DNA of 64,000 nucleotides from Microbacterium luticocti DSM 19459 (lineage in GTDB: Bacteria > Actinomycetota > Actinomycetes > Actinomycetales > Microbacteriaceae), in NCBI RefSeq assembly GCF_000422405.1, contig NZ_AULS01000009.1, forward strand, positions 1 through 64,000. The letters are read 5' to 3'. Positions 1 through 12,162 of the stretch are shown here, piece after piece. A program made the position numbers and the translations under genes. The notes beneath the pieces are model-generated. The model made no database searches and was not told where the DNA came from. It saw only the letters and a program-made list of their open reading frames with translations. Numbering within the stretch: the first letter of the stretch is position 1; each line of letters starts with the position of its first letter.

Positions 1-1624
<1,624 letters not shown>

Positions 1625-1727
1625 CACCCATCCATTCTGTGATGCCCGCGTCCACTTTGTGGTTCTCGACGTACGGTCGGGAACATGAACCGTTCATCCC
1701 GTGAACGGCACCGTAAACGTCAACATT

Positions 1728-1846
1728 GTTTCGGCGGCCATAGCGAGAGGGAAACGCCCGGTCCCATACCGAACCCGGAAGCTAAGCCTCTCAGCGCCGA
1801 TGGTACTGCAGGGGCGACCCTGTGGGAGAGTAGGACACCGCCGAAC
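1728..1846 (+). rRNA. rrf: 5S ribosomal RNA
   Basis: About 119 nt, beginning GTTTCGGCGGCCATAGCG and ending CACCGCCGAAC, so the two ends pair as helix I. The internal CCGAACCCGGAAGCTAAGC is the conserved 5S core. It follows the 23S gene after about 100 nt of processed spacer and precedes a strong terminator, which closes the rRNA operon. Confidence 0.97.
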
Positions 1847-1854
1847 ACCTCTTC

Positions 1855-1887
1855 AAGAGGCCGCCCTCCGGGGCGGCCTCTTTTTTT
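1855..1887 (+). terminator. Rho-independent terminator of the rRNA operon
   Basis: A perfect 12-bp stem (1855-1866 with 1871-1882) with a TCCG tetraloop runs into seven T residues (1881-1887). It lies 9 nt after 5S. It is the clearest intrinsic terminator in the window and separates the rRNA operon from the S10 operon. Confidence 0.97.
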
Positions 1888-2186
1888 GTGCGGCCCGCCT
1901 GTCGCGCTGCGCGCGCTGTCGGTGCGGCTCGGCCGGCATCGCGTGACCGCCGGCGGCTGCGGCCGTCGCGCGCAGGCCACCCGGATCGGTGGAGGTCAGC
2001 CTGACCGGAACGGCTGGTGTTACCGGCCTTCGTGTCGTGACACACGTTCTGACTCGGTGGAGCTCGTCTCTCGGCGGTGTCCCTGTAGCGCGGTCGGCGC
2101 GTCAGCGGCACCCCGGGCCGGGGACATCGCAACAGGGCCGTGGCATCCATCTGCAGCAAACCCACGGGTGGCGGACCGCTCTCGGT

Positions 2187-2215
2187 TTGCGACACGCCCG
2201 GGATACACGTAGACT
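2187..2215 (+). promoter_or_regulatory. Probable promoter of the S10 operon
   Basis: TTGCGA at 2187-2192 and TAGACT at 2210-2215 are separated by 17 bp, a good housekeeping-sigma arrangement for an actinobacterium. The rplM and infA promoter candidates have the same form. Transcription would start near 2222, giving a leader of about 330 nt before rpsJ. Between the rRNA terminator (1887) and this promoter I see only a small dyad at 1994-2006 and no gene. Confidence 0.65.
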
Positions 2216-2221
2216 GTTGAG

Positions 2222-2551
2222 GTTCCATATTCCGGTGTGCGCTTCGGCGTGCATGCGGATCACTGCCAGGGCAGTGCATAGGCAGCGCATCAGCGCCAGA
2301 TCCTAGGCCGCGGGCAGCAGAACGAGTGCAGCACGGGGACACCCCCGTCACGCTGCGCGACACCTCCCGCACCCGATGCCCGGTTCCCCGGGCAGACGTG
2401 CGTGCGGGGCCGGATGCCAGCATCCGGACTGACAGCAGAACAGCGGTGCAGCATCGCCGGCGCGAGCCGGTGCGAGTGCCCCGGCGCAATCCGCGCCGCC
2501 GTGCGTCCAATGCGCGAGAGCGTACGACGCGAGAAAGAGAGTGAGCAGACA
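2222..2551 (+). other. Untranslated leader of the S10 operon
   Basis: About 330 nt with no convincing coding sequence. A hairpin can form around 2333-2348 (ACGGGG with CCCCGT, extended by flanking GCAG/CTGC). Such leaders often carry autoregulatory structure for a ribosomal protein (L4 in E. coli), but no known class is recognised here, so a regulatory role is inference. Confidence 0.4.
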
Positions 2552-2860
2552 ATGGCGGGACAGAAGATCCGCATTCGCCTGAAGTCGTACGATCACGCCG
2601 GCCTGGACTCCTCGGCCCGCAAGATCGTCGACACGGTGACCCGAGCCGGCGCCTCCGTCGTGGGCCCGGTGCCGCTGCCGACCGAGAAGAACGTCGTGTG
2701 CGTCATCCGGTCGCCGCACAAGTACAAGGACAGCCGCGAGCACTTCGAGATGCGCACCCACAAGCGTCTGATCGACATCATCGACCCGACGCCCAAGGCC
2801 GTCGACTCGCTGATGCGCCTTGACCTGCCGGCCGACGTCAACATCGAGATCAAGCTCTGA
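2552..2860 (+). CDS. rpsJ: 30S ribosomal protein S10
   Basis: 102 aa, the normal S10 length, starting [19 protein letters not shown] and containing the conserved [20 protein letters not shown] stretch. S10 binds 16S rRNA in the 30S head and, as NusE, takes part in transcription antitermination. The ATG at 2552 is preferred to an upstream in-frame extension because it gives the family N-terminus. It is the first gene of the S10 operon, 8 nt before rplC. Confidence 0.98.
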   Translation: MAGQKIRIRLKSYDHAGLDSSARKIVDTVTRAGASVVGPVPLPTEKNVVCVIRSPHKYKDSREHFEMRTHKRLIDIIDPTPKAVDSLMRLDLPADVNIEIKL

Positions 2861-2868
2861 GGTTCGAC

Positions 2869-3528
2869 ATGGCTGACATCGACAACAAGACTTCGAAGGG
2901 CCTGCTGGGCACCAAGCTCGGCATGACCCAGGTGTGGAACGAGCAGGGCAAGCTCGTGCCCGTCACCGTCATCCAGGTCGCTCCGAACGTGGTCACCCAG
3001 GTTCGCACGACCGACAAGGACGGCTACGCCGCGGTGCAGATCGCCGCCGGCCAGATCGACCCCCGCAAGGTGACCAAGCCGCTCGCCGGCCACTTCGAGG
3101 CCGCCGGGGTCACCCCGCGCCGCCACGTCGCCGAGGTGCGCACCGCGGATGCCGCTGACTACTCACTCGGTCAGGAGCTCACCGTGGACGGCACCTTCGA
3201 GGCCGGCCAGCTGGTCGACGTCGTCGGCACCAGCAAGGGTAAGGGCACCGCGGGTGTCATGAAGCGCCACAACTTCAAGGGCGTCTCGGCCTCGCACGGT
3301 GCACACCGCAACCACCGCAAGCCCGGTTCGATCGGCGCCTCGGCCACCCCGAGCCGCGTGTTCAAGGGCATGCGCATGGCCGGTCGCATGGGTGGCGAGC
3401 GCGTCACCGTCCTCAACCTCACGGTGCACGCCGTCGACGCCGAGAAGGGTCTGCTGCTCGTCAAGGGCGCCGTCCCCGGCGCGCGCGGTCGCATCGTCTA
3501 CGTCCGCAACGCAGTGAAGGGTGCCTGA
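2869..3528 (+). CDS. rplC: 50S ribosomal protein L3
   Basis: 219 aa, typical for bacterial L3. The N-terminal [14 protein letters not shown] motif and the [10 protein letters not shown] and [15 protein letters not shown] segments of the long loop that reaches towards the peptidyl-transferase centre are all present. Second gene of the S10 operon; rplD begins 4 nt after its stop. Confidence 0.98.
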   Translation: MADIDNKTSKGLLGTKLGMTQVWNEQGKLVPVTVIQVAPNVVTQVRTTDKDGYAAVQIAAGQIDPRKVTKPLAGHFEAAGVTPRRHVAEVRTADAADYSLGQELTVDGTFEAGQLVDVVGTSKGKGTAGVMKRHNFKGVSASHGAHRNHRKPGSIGASATPSRVFKGMRMAGRMGGERVTVLNLTVHAVDAEKGLLLVKGAVPGARGRIVYVRNAVKGA

Positions 3529-3532
3529 GTCC

Positions 3533-4189
3533 ATGGCTGAGAAGACCCTCGACGTCCGCAAGGCGGATGGCAAGAAGGCAGGCGCCGTCGAGCTGCCCGC
3601 CGCCATCTTCGACGTCAACACCAACATCCCCCTGATCCACCAGGTGGTCGTCGCCCAGCTGGCGGCCGCGCGCCAGGGCACCCACTCGACCAAGCGTCGC
3701 GGTGAGGTCTCGGGCTCGGGTCGCAAGCCGTTCAAGCAGAAGGGCACCGGCAACTCGCGTCAGGGTTCGATCCGCGCCCCCGAGCACACCGGCGGTGGCA
3801 TCGTCCACGGGCCCAAGCCCCGCGACTACTCGCAGCGCACGCCCAAGAAGATGATCGCCGCGGCCCTGCTCGGCGTGCTCAGCGACCGCGCCCGTGGCGA
3901 GCGCCTGCACGTGGTCGAGACCTTCGGGCTCGACGGTGTGCCCTCGACCAAGACCGCCAAGACGGTCCTGGGCGGGCTGGGCGCCGTCAAGAACGTGCTC
4001 GTGGTCATCGAGCGTGACGACGAGCTGACGCTCAAGAGCGTGCGCAACCTCGAGTTCGTGCACGTGCTCAGCTACGACCAGCTGAACGCCTACGACGTGG
4101 TCGTCTCGGACGACATCGTCTTCACCAAGGCCGCCTTCGACGCCTTCGTGGCGTCCAAGACCGCCGCCACCGAGGAGGTCTCGGCATGA
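3533..4189 (+). CDS. rplD: 50S ribosomal protein L4
   Basis: 218 aa. The [20 protein letters not shown] and [19 protein letters not shown] segments are the L4 loop that lines the peptide exit tunnel. The ATG at 3533 is chosen; an in-frame GTG at 3521 would overlap rplC and only adds four residues. The end overlaps rplW by 4 bp (ATGA), which suggests translational coupling. Confidence 0.98.
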   Translation: MAEKTLDVRKADGKKAGAVELPAAIFDVNTNIPLIHQVVVAQLAAARQGTHSTKRRGEVSGSGRKPFKQKGTGNSRQGSIRAPEHTGGGIVHGPKPRDYSQRTPKKMIAAALLGVLSDRARGERLHVVETFGLDGVPSTKTAKTVLGGLGAVKNVLVVIERDDELTLKSVRNLEFVHVLSYDQLNAYDVVVSDDIVFTKAAFDAFVASKTAATEEVSA

Positions 4190-4485
4190 CCGCCGTCAAC
4201 AAAGACCCGCGCGACATCATCCTGAAGCCGGTCGTCTCCGAGAAGAGCTACGGTCTGATCGACGAGGGCAAGTACACGTTCTACGTGGACCCCCGCGCCA
4301 ACAAGACCGAGATCAAGCTCGCCATCGAGAAGATCTTCGGCGTGAAGGTCGCGTCGGTGAACACGCTCAACCGCGTCGGCAAGGCCCGCCGCACCCGCTT
4401 CGGCACCGGCAAGCGCAAGGACACCAAGCGCGCCGTGGTCACCCTGAAGTCGGGCACCATCGACATCTTCACGGCAGTCGGCTGA
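4186..4485 (+). CDS. rplW: 50S ribosomal protein L23
   Basis: 99 aa, full length. The segments [28 protein letters not shown] and [13 protein letters not shown] are characteristic. L23 sits at the tunnel exit and contacts trigger factor and SRP. Start codon overlaps the rplD stop; rplB follows after 25 nt with an AAGGA-type ribosome-binding site. Confidence 0.98.
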   Translation: MTAVNKDPRDIILKPVVSEKSYGLIDEGKYTFYVDPRANKTEIKLAIEKIFGVKVASVNTLNRVGKARRTRFGTGKRKDTKRAVVTLKSGTIDIFTAVG

Positions 4486-4510
4486 CGGTCGGGACGAAGG
4501 ACAGACAACT

Positions 4511-5350
<840 letters not shown>

Positions 5351-5363
5351 GTAGGAACAGAAG

Positions 5364-5645
5364 ATGCCACGCAGTCTCAAGAAGGGCCCCTTCGTCGACG
5401 AGCACCTGCTTCGCAAGGTCGTGTCGCAGAACGAGGCGGGTACCAAGAACGTCATCAAGACGTGGTCGCGTCGCTCCATGATCGTGCCGGCCATGCTCGG
5501 CCACACGATCGCGGTGCACGACGGCCGCAAGCACATCCCCGTGTTCGTCAGCGAGAGCATGGTGGGTCACAAGCTGGGCGAGTTCGCGCCCACCCGCACC
5601 TTCCGCGGCCACGAGAAGGACGACAAGAAGGGCCGCCGTCGCTGA
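5364..5645 (+). CDS. rpsS: 30S ribosomal protein S19
   Basis: 93 aa, standard length. [18 protein letters not shown] at the N-terminus and the [19 protein letters not shown] segment identify S19, which forms a complex with S13 in the 30S head. The gene sits between rplB and rplV as in nearly all bacteria. Confidence 0.98.
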   Translation: MPRSLKKGPFVDEHLLRKVVSQNEAGTKNVIKTWSRRSMIVPAMLGHTIAVHDGRKHIPVFVSESMVGHKLGEFAPTRTFRGHEKDDKKGRRR

Positions 5646-5666
5646 GGCGCCGGCAGAGGAGAAGAA

Positions 5667-6059
5667 ATGGTGGAGTCCATCGCACGCGTGCGACACATCC
5701 GCGTGACCCCTCAGAAGGCTCGTCGTGTCGTCGCTCTCATCAAGGGCAAGCAGGCCGAAGAGGCCCTTGCCATCCTGAAGTTCGCGCAGCAGGGCGCCAG
5801 CGAGCCGATCTACAAGCTCGTGGCCTCGGCCGTGGCGAACGCCCGCGTGAAGGCCGATCAGACAGGCGAGTTCCTGGATGAGCGCGACCTGTTCGTGAAG
5901 AACGCCTTCGTGGACGAGGGGACGACGCTCAAGCGCTTCCAGCCCCGCGCCCAGGGCCGCGCGTTCCAGATCAAGAAGCGCACCAGCCACATCACCGTCG
6001 TGCTGGCGACCCCCGAGGTCGCCGAGGCCGGCGCAGCAACGAAGAAGGCGAGCAAGTAA
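5667..6059 (+). CDS. rplV: 50S ribosomal protein L22
   Basis: 130 aa. [20 protein letters not shown] and the C-terminal hairpin sequence [17 protein letters not shown], which lines the exit tunnel, are present. A short Ala/Lys-rich tail extends past the usual end. AGAGGAGAAGAA is a strong ribosome-binding site. The stop shares one base with the rpsC start (TAATG). Confidence 0.98.
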   Translation: MVESIARVRHIRVTPQKARRVVALIKGKQAEEALAILKFAQQGASEPIYKLVASAVANARVKADQTGEFLDERDLFVKNAFVDEGTTLKRFQPRAQGRAFQIKKRTSHITVVLATPEVAEAGAATKKASK

Positions 6060-6802
6060 TGGGACAGAAGGTCAACCCGTACGGCTTCCGCCTCGGCATC
6101 ACCACCGACCACGTGTCGCGGTGGTTCTCCGACTCGACGAAGCCGGGTCAGCGCTACGCCGACTACCTTGCCGAGGACATCAAGATCCGTCAGCTGCTGA
6201 CCAAGCAGCTCGACCGCGCCGGCGTCTCGAACGTCGAGATCGAGCGCACCCGTGACCGCGTCCGCGTCGACATCCACACCGCCCGCCCGGGCATCGTGAT
6301 CGGTCGCCGCGGCGCCGAGGCCGAGCGCATCCGCGGTGAGCTCGAGAAGCTGACCGGCAAGCAGATCCAGCTGAACATCCTCGAGGTGAAGAACCCCGAA
6401 GCCGACGCGCAGCTGGTCGCCCAGGGCGTCGCCGAGCAGCTGAGCGCCCGCGTGGCGTTCCGTCGCGCGATGCGCAAGGGACTGCAGGGCGCGCAGCGCG
6501 CCGGCGCCAAGGGTGTCCGCATCCAGGTGTCGGGGCGTCTCGGCGGTGCCGAGATGAGCCGGTCGGAGTTCTACCGCGAGGGCCGGGTGCCGCTGCACAC
6601 GCTGCGCGCGAACATCGACTACGGCTTCTACGAGGCCCGCACCACCTTCGGCCGCATCGGCGTGAAGGTGTGGATCTACAAGGGCGATCTGACCAACAAG
6701 GAGCTCGCCCGCGAGCAGGCCAACCAGAAGCCCGCCCGCGGCGACCGCCCGCGTCGTGCCCCGCGCAGCGAGGCGCCCGTCGCAGAAGGAGCACCGGCGT
6801 AA
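6059..6802 (+). CDS. rpsC: 30S ribosomal protein S3
   Basis: 247 aa. [14 protein letters not shown] opens the protein, the KH domain shows [13 protein letters not shown], and the C-terminal domain has [21 protein letters not shown]3 lines the mRNA entry channel and has helicase activity with S4 and S5. A basic, Ala/Arg/Pro-rich tail follows. One-base overlaps link it to rplV and rplP. Confidence 0.98.
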   Translation: MGQKVNPYGFRLGITTDHVSRWFSDSTKPGQRYADYLAEDIKIRQLLTKQLDRAGVSNVEIERTRDRVRVDIHTARPGIVIGRRGAEAERIRGELEKLTGKQIQLNILEVKNPEADAQLVAQGVAEQLSARVAFRRAMRKGLQGAQRAGAKGVRIQVSGRLGGAEMSRSEFYREGRVPLHTLRANIDYGFYEARTTFGRIGVKVWIYKGDLTNKELAREQANQKPARGDRPRRAPRSEAPVAEGAPA

Positions 6803-7221
6803 TGCTTATTCCCCGCAAAGTCAAGTACCGCAAGCAGCACCACCCGGGCCGCAGCGGCCAGGCGACCGGCGGCACGAAGGTCTCCTTCGGCGAGTTCGGC
6901 ATCCAGGCGCTGACCCCCGCGTACGTGACCAACCGTCAGATCGAGTCCGCTCGTATCGCGATGACCCGTCACATCAAGCGCGGTGGCAAGGTGTGGATCA
7001 ACATCTACCCCGACCGTCCGCTGACCAAGAAGCCCGCCGAAACCCGCATGGGTTCGGGTAAGGGCTCGCCCGAGTGGTGGGTCGCGAACGTCAAGCCGGG
7101 CCGCGTCCTGTTCGAGGTCGCGGGCGTCAACGAGCAGCTCGCTCGTGAGGCGCTGACCCGTGCCATCCACAAGCTGCCGCTGAAGGCACGCATCATCAAG
7201 CGCGAGGAGGGCGACGCGTAA
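6802..7221 (+). CDS. rplP: 50S ribosomal protein L16
   Basis: 139 aa. [17 protein letters not shown] and the [20 protein letters not shown] segment are typical. L16 organises the tRNA-binding region at the base of the central protuberance. The start overlaps the rpsC stop and the stop overlaps the rpmC start by one base each, so it is tightly coupled. Confidence 0.98.
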   Translation: MLIPRKVKYRKQHHPGRSGQATGGTKVSFGEFGIQALTPAYVTNRQIESARIAMTRHIKRGGKVWINIYPDRPLTKKPAETRMGSGKGSPEWWVANVKPGRVLFEVAGVNEQLAREALTRAIHKLPLKARIIKREEGDA

Positions 7222-7535
7222 TGGCGATCGGCACCAAGGAGCTCGCCACCAGCGAGCTCGACACGTTCGAAGACCAGCGCCTTGTCGAGGAGCTGCGCAA
7301 GGCCAAGGAAGAGCTGTTCAACCTGCGCTTCCAGTCGGCCACCGGCCAGCTCGAGAGCCACGGTCGCATCCGTGCCGTCAAGCGTGACATCGCGCGGCTG
7401 TACACCGTGATCCGCGAGCGCGAGCTCGGCATCCGTGCCACTCCGGCTCCGGTCGAGACGGGCAAGACGAAGAAGAAGGCGAAGAAGGCGGATGCTCCCG
7501 CCGAAAGCGCCGAGGTGAAGGAAGAGGCTGAGTGA
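7221..7535 (+). CDS. rpmC: 50S ribosomal protein L29, with extended tail
   Basis: 104 aa, longer than the usual 65-70. The L29 core includes [20 protein letters not shown] and the [20 protein letters not shown] helix up to about residue 75; the remainder is a Lys/Ala/Glu-rich tail. L29 lies next to L23 at the tunnel exit. TAATG and TGATG junctions couple it to rplP and rpsQ. Confidence 0.97.
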   Translation: MAIGTKELATSELDTFEDQRLVEELRKAKEELFNLRFQSATGQLESHGRIRAVKRDIARLYTVIRERELGIRATPAPVETGKTKKKAKKADAPAESAEVKEEAE

Positions 7536-7867
7536 TGGCCACTGCGAAGAAGGCCGAGGCTGCGGTCGAGGCCGCCGGCCACGAGCACGCTGAGCACGAC
7601 GTCCGCGACGCGGACGCGCGCGGCTACCGCAAGGCCCGCCGTGGCTACGTCGTCAGCGACAAGATGGACAAGACGATCGTCGTCGAGGTCGAGGACCGCG
7701 TGAAGCACCCCCTCTACGGCAAGGTCATGCGTCGCACCTCGAAGGTGAAGGCGCACGACGAGGGCAACACGGCCGGCATCGGCGACCTCGTCCTCATCCA
7801 CGAGACCCGGCCCCTGAGCGCCACCAAGCGCTGGCGGCTGGTCGAGATCCTCGAGAAGGCCAAGTAA
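7535..7867 (+). CDS. rpsQ: 30S ribosomal protein S17, with extended N-terminus
   Basis: 110 aa. The S17 OB-fold starts near residue 33 with [20 protein letters not shown] and is preceded by an Ala/Glu/His-rich extension. S17 is a primary 16S binder. The ATG at 7535 overlaps the rpmC stop (TGATG); an in-frame GTG one codon earlier is a less likely start. Confidence 0.97.
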   Translation: MATAKKAEAAVEAAGHEHAEHDVRDADARGYRKARRGYVVSDKMDKTIVVEVEDRVKHPLYGKVMRRTSKVKAHDEGNTAGIGDLVLIHETRPLSATKRWRLVEILEKAK

Positions 7868-8236
7868 ATGATTCAGAACGAATCCCGACTCAAGGTCGCC
7901 GACAACACCGGCGCCAAGGAGCTGCTCACCATCCGGGTGCTCGGCGGCTCCAACCGGCGCTACGCGGGCCTGGGCGACGTGATCGTCGCGACGGTGAAGG
8001 ACGCCATTCCCGGCGGCAACGTCAAGAAGGGCGACGTCGTCAAGGCCGTGGTCGTGCGCACCGTCAAGCAGACCCGTCGTGCCGACGGCTCGTACATCAA
8101 GTTCGACGAGAACGCCGCCGTGATCCTGAAGAACGACGGGGAGCCCCGCGGCACCCGCATCTTCGGGCCGGTCGGCCGTGAGCTTCGCGACAAGAAGTTC
8201 ATGAAGATCGTCTCGCTGGCCCCGGAGGTCATCTGA
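7868..8236 (+). CDS. rplN: 50S ribosomal protein L14
   Basis: 122 aa, exact family length. [20 protein letters not shown] and the C-terminal [20 protein letters not shown] are diagnostic. L14 makes an intersubunit bridge and binds the silencing factor RsfS. It starts directly after the rpsQ stop, with no gap, and leads into rplX and rplE. Confidence 0.98.
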   Translation: MIQNESRLKVADNTGAKELLTIRVLGGSNRRYAGLGDVIVATVKDAIPGGNVKKGDVVKAVVVRTVKQTRRADGSYIKFDENAAVILKNDGEPRGTRIFGPVGRELRDKKFMKIVSLAPEVI

Positions 8237-8238
8237 TC

Positions 8239-8580
8239 ATGGCGAACATCAAGAAGGACGACCTGGTCCAGGTCCTCTCCGGCACCGACCGCGGCAAGCA
8301 GGGCAAGGTCCTCCAGGTCCTGCCCGAGCAGAACCGCGTCATCGTCGAGGGCGTGAACTACGTCACCAAGCACACCCGCATGGGTCAGACCCAGCGCGGC
8401 ACGAAGACGGGCGGCATCGAGACGATGGAAGCCCCGATCCACATCTCCAACGTCGCCATCGTCGACCCTTCGACCAAGAAGCCGACCCGTGTCGGCCACC
8501 GGGTCGAAGAGAAGGTCAAGGACGGCGTGAAGCGCACGGTCCGCGTGCGCTACGCGAAGAAGTCAGGCAAGGACCTCTGA
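8239..8580 (+). CDS. rplX: 50S ribosomal protein L24
   Basis: 113 aa. The KOW motif is visible at residues 6-26 ([18 protein letters not shown]), followed by [12 protein letters not shown]24 starts 50S assembly by binding the 5' end of 23S rRNA. It lies 2 nt after rplN and 2 nt before rplE. Confidence 0.98.
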   Translation: MANIKKDDLVQVLSGTDRGKQGKVLQVLPEQNRVIVEGVNYVTKHTRMGQTQRGTKTGGIETMEAPIHISNVAIVDPSTKKPTRVGHRVEEKVKDGVKRTVRVRYAKKSGKDL

Positions 8581-8582
8581 AT

Positions 8583-9173
8583 ATGAGCACCACCGCTGCC
8601 GCGGAGGCTGGCAAGATCCAGCCCCGCCTGAAGCAGAAGTACAAGGCCGAGATCCAGCAGAAGCTGCAGGACGAGTTCGGGTACCGCAACGTCATGCAGA
8701 TCCCGGGCCTGGTCAAGGTCGTCATCAACACCGGTGTCGGCGAGGCCGCTCGTGACAGCAAGGTGATCGAGGGTGCGGTCGACGACCTCACCAAGATCAC
8801 CGGTCAGAAGCCGGTCGTGACCAAGGCCCGCAAGTCCATCGCGCAGTTCAAGCTGCGTGAGGGTCAGCCCATCGGTGCGCACGTCACGCTGCGCGGCGAC
8901 CGGGCGTGGGAGTTCCTGGACCGACTGATCAACCTGGCGCTGCCGCGCATCCGCGACTTCCGCGGGCTGAGCGCGAAGCAGTTCGACGGTCACGGCAACT
9001 ACACCTTCGGTCTGCAGGAGCAGTCGGTGTTCCACGAGATCGACCAGGACCGCATCGACCGCGTGCGTGGTTTCGACATCACGATCGTCACCTCGGCCTC
9101 CACCGACGACGAGGGCCGGGCGCTGCTGCGCCACCTGGGCTTCCCGTTCCGTGCGGCCGACGCGGCGGCGTGA
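8583..9173 (+). CDS. rplE: 50S ribosomal protein L5
   Basis: 196 aa. The segments [38 protein letters not shown] and [13 protein letters not shown] identify L5, which carries 5S rRNA into the 50S subunit. In many actinobacteria rpsN (S14) follows at once; here 83 non-coding bases lead straight to rpsH. Confidence 0.98.
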   Translation: MSTTAAAEAGKIQPRLKQKYKAEIQQKLQDEFGYRNVMQIPGLVKVVINTGVGEAARDSKVIEGAVDDLTKITGQKPVVTKARKSIAQFKLREGQPIGAHVTLRGDRAWEFLDRLINLALPRIRDFRGLSAKQFDGHGNYTFGLQEQSVFHEIDQDRIDRVRGFDITIVTSASTDDEGRALLRHLGFPFRAADAAA

Positions 9174-9256
9174 GACCCCACAACTGAACAGCCGTCATAG
9201 AAGGTCGGCCGTGGGTGGACCCGCGTCCGAAACCTTATGAACAAAGGAAACAATCC

Positions 9257-9655
9257 ATGACAATGACAGACCCGGTCGCAGACATGCTGACCCGGCTGCG
9301 CAACGCGAACGCGGCGCACCACGACACGGTGTCGCTGCCGAGCTCGAAGCTGAAGAAGAACATCGCCGAGATCCTCAAGCAGGAGGGCTACATCGCCGGC
9401 TGGACCGTCGAGTCCGCCCGCGTCGGCGAGACGCTGACCCTGACGCTGAAGTACGGCCCGAACCGCGAGCGGTCGATCGCCGGCATCAAGCGCGTCTCCA
9501 AGCCCGGTCTGCGCGTGTACGCACGCTCGACCGAACTGCCCACCGTCCTCGGCGGCCTGGGCGTGGCCATCCTGTCCACCTCCTCTGGCCTCCTCACGGA
9601 CCGCCAGGCCGAGCAGAAGGGCGTGGGTGGGGAAGTCCTCGCCTACGTGTGGTGA
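9257..9655 (+). CDS. rpsH: 30S ribosomal protein S8
   Basis: 132 aa from the ATG at 9257, matching the family length; the N-terminus reads [19 protein letters not shown]. The C-terminal [10 protein letters not shown] is typical. A ribosome-binding site AAAGGAAA precedes it. S8 is a primary 16S rRNA binder and the spc-operon repressor in E. coli. An earlier in-frame start at 9215 is not supported. Confidence 0.98.
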   Translation: MTMTDPVADMLTRLRNANAAHHDTVSLPSSKLKKNIAEILKQEGYIAGWTVESARVGETLTLTLKYGPNRERSIAGIKRVSKPGLRVYARSTELPTVLGGLGVAILSTSSGLLTDRQAEQKGVGGEVLAYVW

Positions 9656-9661
9656 TCGACG

Positions 9662-10198
9662 ATGTCGCGAATCGGACGTCTTCCCATCGACATCCCGGCC
9701 GGTGTGACCGTCGAGGTCACCGGGCAGCGGGTGCAGGTCACCGGCCCCAAGGGTGAGCTGGAGCTCACCGTGGCGCAGCCCATCGAGGTCACCGTCGAAC
9801 AGGGCCAGGTGCTGGTCTCCCGTCCCGACGACGAGCGCGCCTCGCGTTCGCTGCACGGACTGACCCGCACGCTCATCAACAACAACATCATCGGTGTCAC
9901 CCAGGGCTACTCCAAGGGCCTCGAAGTCGTCGGCACCGGCTACCGCGTGCAGCAGAAGGGTGCGGCCGTCGAGTTCGCGCTCGGCTTCTCGCACCCGGTG
10001 CTGGTCGAGCCGCCGACCGGGATCACCTTCACGGTCGAGGGCAACAACAAGCTCACCGTGAGCGGCATCGACAAGCAGGCCGTCGGCGAGGCGGCTGCGA
10101 ACATCCGCAAGATCCGCAAGCCCGAGCCGTACAAGGGCAAGGGCGTGCGCTACGCCGGCGAGGTCGTTCGGCGCAAGGCCGGAAAGGCTGGTAAGTAA
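9662..10198 (+). CDS. rplF: 50S ribosomal protein L6
   Basis: 178 aa, standard length. [19 protein letters not shown] and the C-terminal [19 protein letters not shown] are typical. L6 lies near the sarcin-ricin loop and the factor-binding site. It is 6 nt downstream of rpsH and 2 nt upstream of rplR. Confidence 0.98.
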   Translation: MSRIGRLPIDIPAGVTVEVTGQRVQVTGPKGELELTVAQPIEVTVEQGQVLVSRPDDERASRSLHGLTRTLINNNIIGVTQGYSKGLEVVGTGYRVQQKGAAVEFALGFSHPVLVEPPTGITFTVEGNNKLTVSGIDKQAVGEAAANIRKIRKPEPYKGKGVRYAGEVVRRKAGKAGK

Positions 10199-10200
10199 GC

Positions 10201-10560
10201 ATGGCTGTGATCTCGAAGTCCGACGCCCGTGCGCGTCGCCACGCCCGTCTTCGCAAGAAGATCGTCGGCACCGCCGAGCGGCCGCGGCTGGTCGTGACCC
10301 GTTCGTCGCGTCACGTGTTCGTGCAGCTCGTCGACGACAGCAAGGGCCACACCCTGGCCAGTGCATCCACCCTCGAAGCCGACCTGCGTGCGTTCGACGG
10401 TGACAAGACCGCCAAGGCCCGCAAGGTGGGCGAGCTGGTCGCCGAGCGCGCCAAGACCGCCGGCATCGCCGAGGCCGTGTTCGACCGCGGTGGCAACCGG
10501 TACGCCGGTCGCGTCGCCGCCGTCGCCACCGGCGCCCGCGAAGGAGGGCTGAACCTGTGA
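10201..10560 (+). CDS. rplR: 50S ribosomal protein L18
   Basis: 119 aa. The [20 protein letters not shown] and [12 protein letters not shown] stretches and the C-terminal [16 protein letters not shown] segment identify L18, which binds 5S rRNA with L5 in the central protuberance. The stop overlaps the GTG start of rpsE by 4 bp (GTGA). Confidence 0.98.
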   Translation: MAVISKSDARARRHARLRKKIVGTAERPRLVVTRSSRHVFVQLVDDSKGHTLASASTLEADLRAFDGDKTAKARKVGELVAERAKTAGIAEAVFDRGGNRYAGRVAAVATGAREGGLNL

Positions 10561-11261
10561 GTGACAACAAGGAGACCGAAGTGACCGCCGACCAGGCAGC
10601 GCCCGAGCAGGGTGCCCAGGCCACGGCCGAGACCGCGACGGAGCGCGAGCCCCGTCGCGGCGGCCGCGACCGCAACTCCCGCGGCGACCGCGGCGGCCGT
10701 GGCTCGCGTGACCGGGGCGACAGCCAGTTCCTCGAGCGCGTGGTGACCATCAACCGCGTCTCGAAGGTCGTCAAGGGCGGTCGCCGGTTCAGCTTCACCG
10801 CACTCGTGGTCGTCGGCGACGGCAACGGCGTGGTCGGTGTCGGCTACGGCAAGGCCCGCGAGGTGCCGCTGGCCATCTCGAAGGGCGTCGAAGAGGCCAA
10901 GCGCAACTTCTTCCGCGTGCCGCGCGTGGGCAAGACCATCCCGCACCCGGTGCAGGGTGAGGCCGCCGCCGGTGTCGTGCTGCTGCGTCCGGCCGCCGCC
11001 GGTACCGGTGTGATCGCCGGTGGCCCGGTGCGTGCTGTGCTCGAGTGCGCCGGCATCCACGACGTGCTCTCGAAGTCGCTGGGCTCGTCGAACACGATCA
11101 ACATCGTGCACGCGACCGTCGAGGCGCTGAAGTCGCTCGAGGAGCCGCGCGCGGTCGCCGCCCGTCGTGGCCTGGACTTCGACCAGGTCGCGCCGGCCCG
11201 CCTGGTGCGCGCCGAGGCCGCCGAGGCCGCCGCCGCACGTGAGCAGAAGGTAGGTGCCTGA
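10557..11261 (+). CDS. rpsE: 30S ribosomal protein S5, with extended N-terminus
   Basis: 234 aa, about 50-60 longer than the minimal family. An acidic then Arg/Gly-rich N-terminal extension (residues 1-58) precedes the dsRNA-binding core [21 protein letters not shown]5 guards translational accuracy and the mRNA entry helicase. GTG start overlapping the rplR stop is chosen. The stop overlaps rpmD by one base. Confidence 0.97.
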   Translation: MSDNKETEVTADQAAPEQGAQATAETATEREPRRGGRDRNSRGDRGGRGSRDRGDSQFLERVVTINRVSKVVKGGRRFSFTALVVVGDGNGVVGVGYGKAREVPLAISKGVEEAKRNFFRVPRVGKTIPHPVQGEAAAGVVLLRPAAAGTGVIAGGPVRAVLECAGIHDVLSKSLGSSNTINIVHATVEALKSLEEPRAVAARRGLDFDQVAPARLVRAEAAEAAAAREQKVGA

Positions 11262-11446
11262 TGGCCAGCCGACTGAAGGTCACGCAGATCAAGTCCAAGG
11301 TGAGCGAGAAGCAGAACCAGCGTGACACGCTGCGCAGCCTCGGTCTGAAGCGGATCGGCGACTGTGTCGTCCGTCCGGACGACGCGCAGACGCGCGGGTA
11401 CGTCAAGACCGTCGCCCACCTCGTGAAGGTTGAGGAGATCGACTGA
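11261..11446 (+). CDS. rpmD: 50S ribosomal protein L30
   Basis: 61 aa, the usual small size. [20 protein letters not shown] and [15 protein letters not shown] are characteristic. It sits between rpsE and rplO with one-base overlaps at both ends (TGATG), so all three are probably translated in step. Confidence 0.97.
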   Translation: MASRLKVTQIKSKVSEKQNQRDTLRSLGLKRIGDCVVRPDDAQTRGYVKTVAHLVKVEEID

Positions 11447-12021
11447 TGGCTGACAAGGCCGAGAACACCACCGCGGCCGCCGAGGCCGAGAAGAAGGCGC
11501 CCGCGAAGAAGGCTCCCGCCAAGGCGGCCGCCACCAAGTCGCAGGCGACGGATGCCACTGCCTCGCGCCCGGCCGTGTTGAAGGTGCACCACCTGCGTCC
11601 GGTCCCCGGCGCCAACACCCCGAAGACCCGCGTGGGTCGCGGTGAGGGCTCCAAGGGCAAGACCGCCGGTCGCGGCACCAAGGGCACGAAGGCGCGCTAC
11701 CAGGTGCGCCCCGGGTTCCAGGGCGGGCAGCTGCCGCTGCACATGCGTGCACCCAAGCTGCGCGGCTTCAAGAACCCGTTCCGCGTCGAGTACCAGGTCG
11801 TGAACCTGGCCAAGCTCGCCGAGCTGTACCCGACCGGCGGCGACGTGACCGTCGGCGACCTGGTGGCCAAGGGTGCGGTGCGCAAGAACGAGAAGGTCAA
11901 GGTGCTCGGCACCGGCGACATCGCGGTCAAGCTGAACGTGACGGTCGACAAGATCTCGAGCTCTGCGGAGCAGAAGATCGTCGCCGCCGGCGGCACGGTC
12001 GCGGTCACCGGCGCCCAGTAA
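11446..12021 (+). CDS. rplO: 50S ribosomal protein L15, with extended N-terminus
   Basis: 191 aa against about 146 for the family core. Residues 1-44 are an Ala/Lys-rich extension; the core starts at [20 protein letters not shown] and shows [17 protein letters not shown] and [21 protein letters not shown]15 is a late 50S assembly protein. Last gene before the hairpin at 12029. Confidence 0.97.
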   Translation: MADKAENTTAAAEAEKKAPAKKAPAKAAATKSQATDATASRPAVLKVHHLRPVPGANTPKTRVGRGEGSKGKTAGRGTKGTKARYQVRPGFQGGQLPLHMRAPKLRGFKNPFRVEYQVVNLAKLAELYPTGGDVTVGDLVAKGAVRKNEKVKVLGTGDIAVKLNVTVDKISSSAEQKIVAAGGTVAVTGAQ

Positions 12022-12028
12022 TCCCTGA

Positions 12029-12060
12029 GAACGGGGCCGGAGGATCCTCCGGCCCCGTTC
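12029..12060 (+). terminator. Hairpin after rplO
   Basis: A perfect 32-bp palindrome (16-base arms, GAACGGGGCCGGAGGA and its complement) starts 8 nt after the rplO stop. No T-run follows, so it may be a partial terminator or RNA-stabilising element between the spc genes and secY, as is common in high-GC actinobacteria. Confidence 0.65.
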
Positions 12061-12104
12061 TGCATCCGGCGACACCCGCGGCACGCGCAGGCCGCGCGCT
12101 GGGT

Positions 12105-12110
12105 TACCCT
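12105..12110 (+). promoter_or_regulatory. Possible -10 box for secY-adk-map
   Basis: TACCCT about 53 nt before secY resembles the -10 boxes seen elsewhere in the window; the same 11-mer TACCCTGGTTG occurs before the phosphoesterase gene at 42215. No good -35 hexamer is seen. The position after the rplO hairpin makes a separate secY promoter plausible. Confidence 0.35.
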
Positions 12111-12162
12111 GGTTGTCTGTGTGCACCCTGCGTGCGCCGGAACCCTTTCTGGAGGAATCCAC

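Noticed and set aside
1888..2551. A gene or tRNA between 5S rRNA and rpsJ
   Set aside because: No tRNA cloverleaf and no frame with coding character; it holds a promoter and a leader only.
8999..10825. 608-codon minus-strand open frame across rplE-rpsE
   Set aside because: Opposes five overlapping ribosomal protein genes; low-complexity Arg/Asp-rich translation.
12121..12162. Upstream GTG start for secY
   Set aside because: It adds 14 residues without family match and lies before the GGAGGAA site that serves the TTG at 12163.
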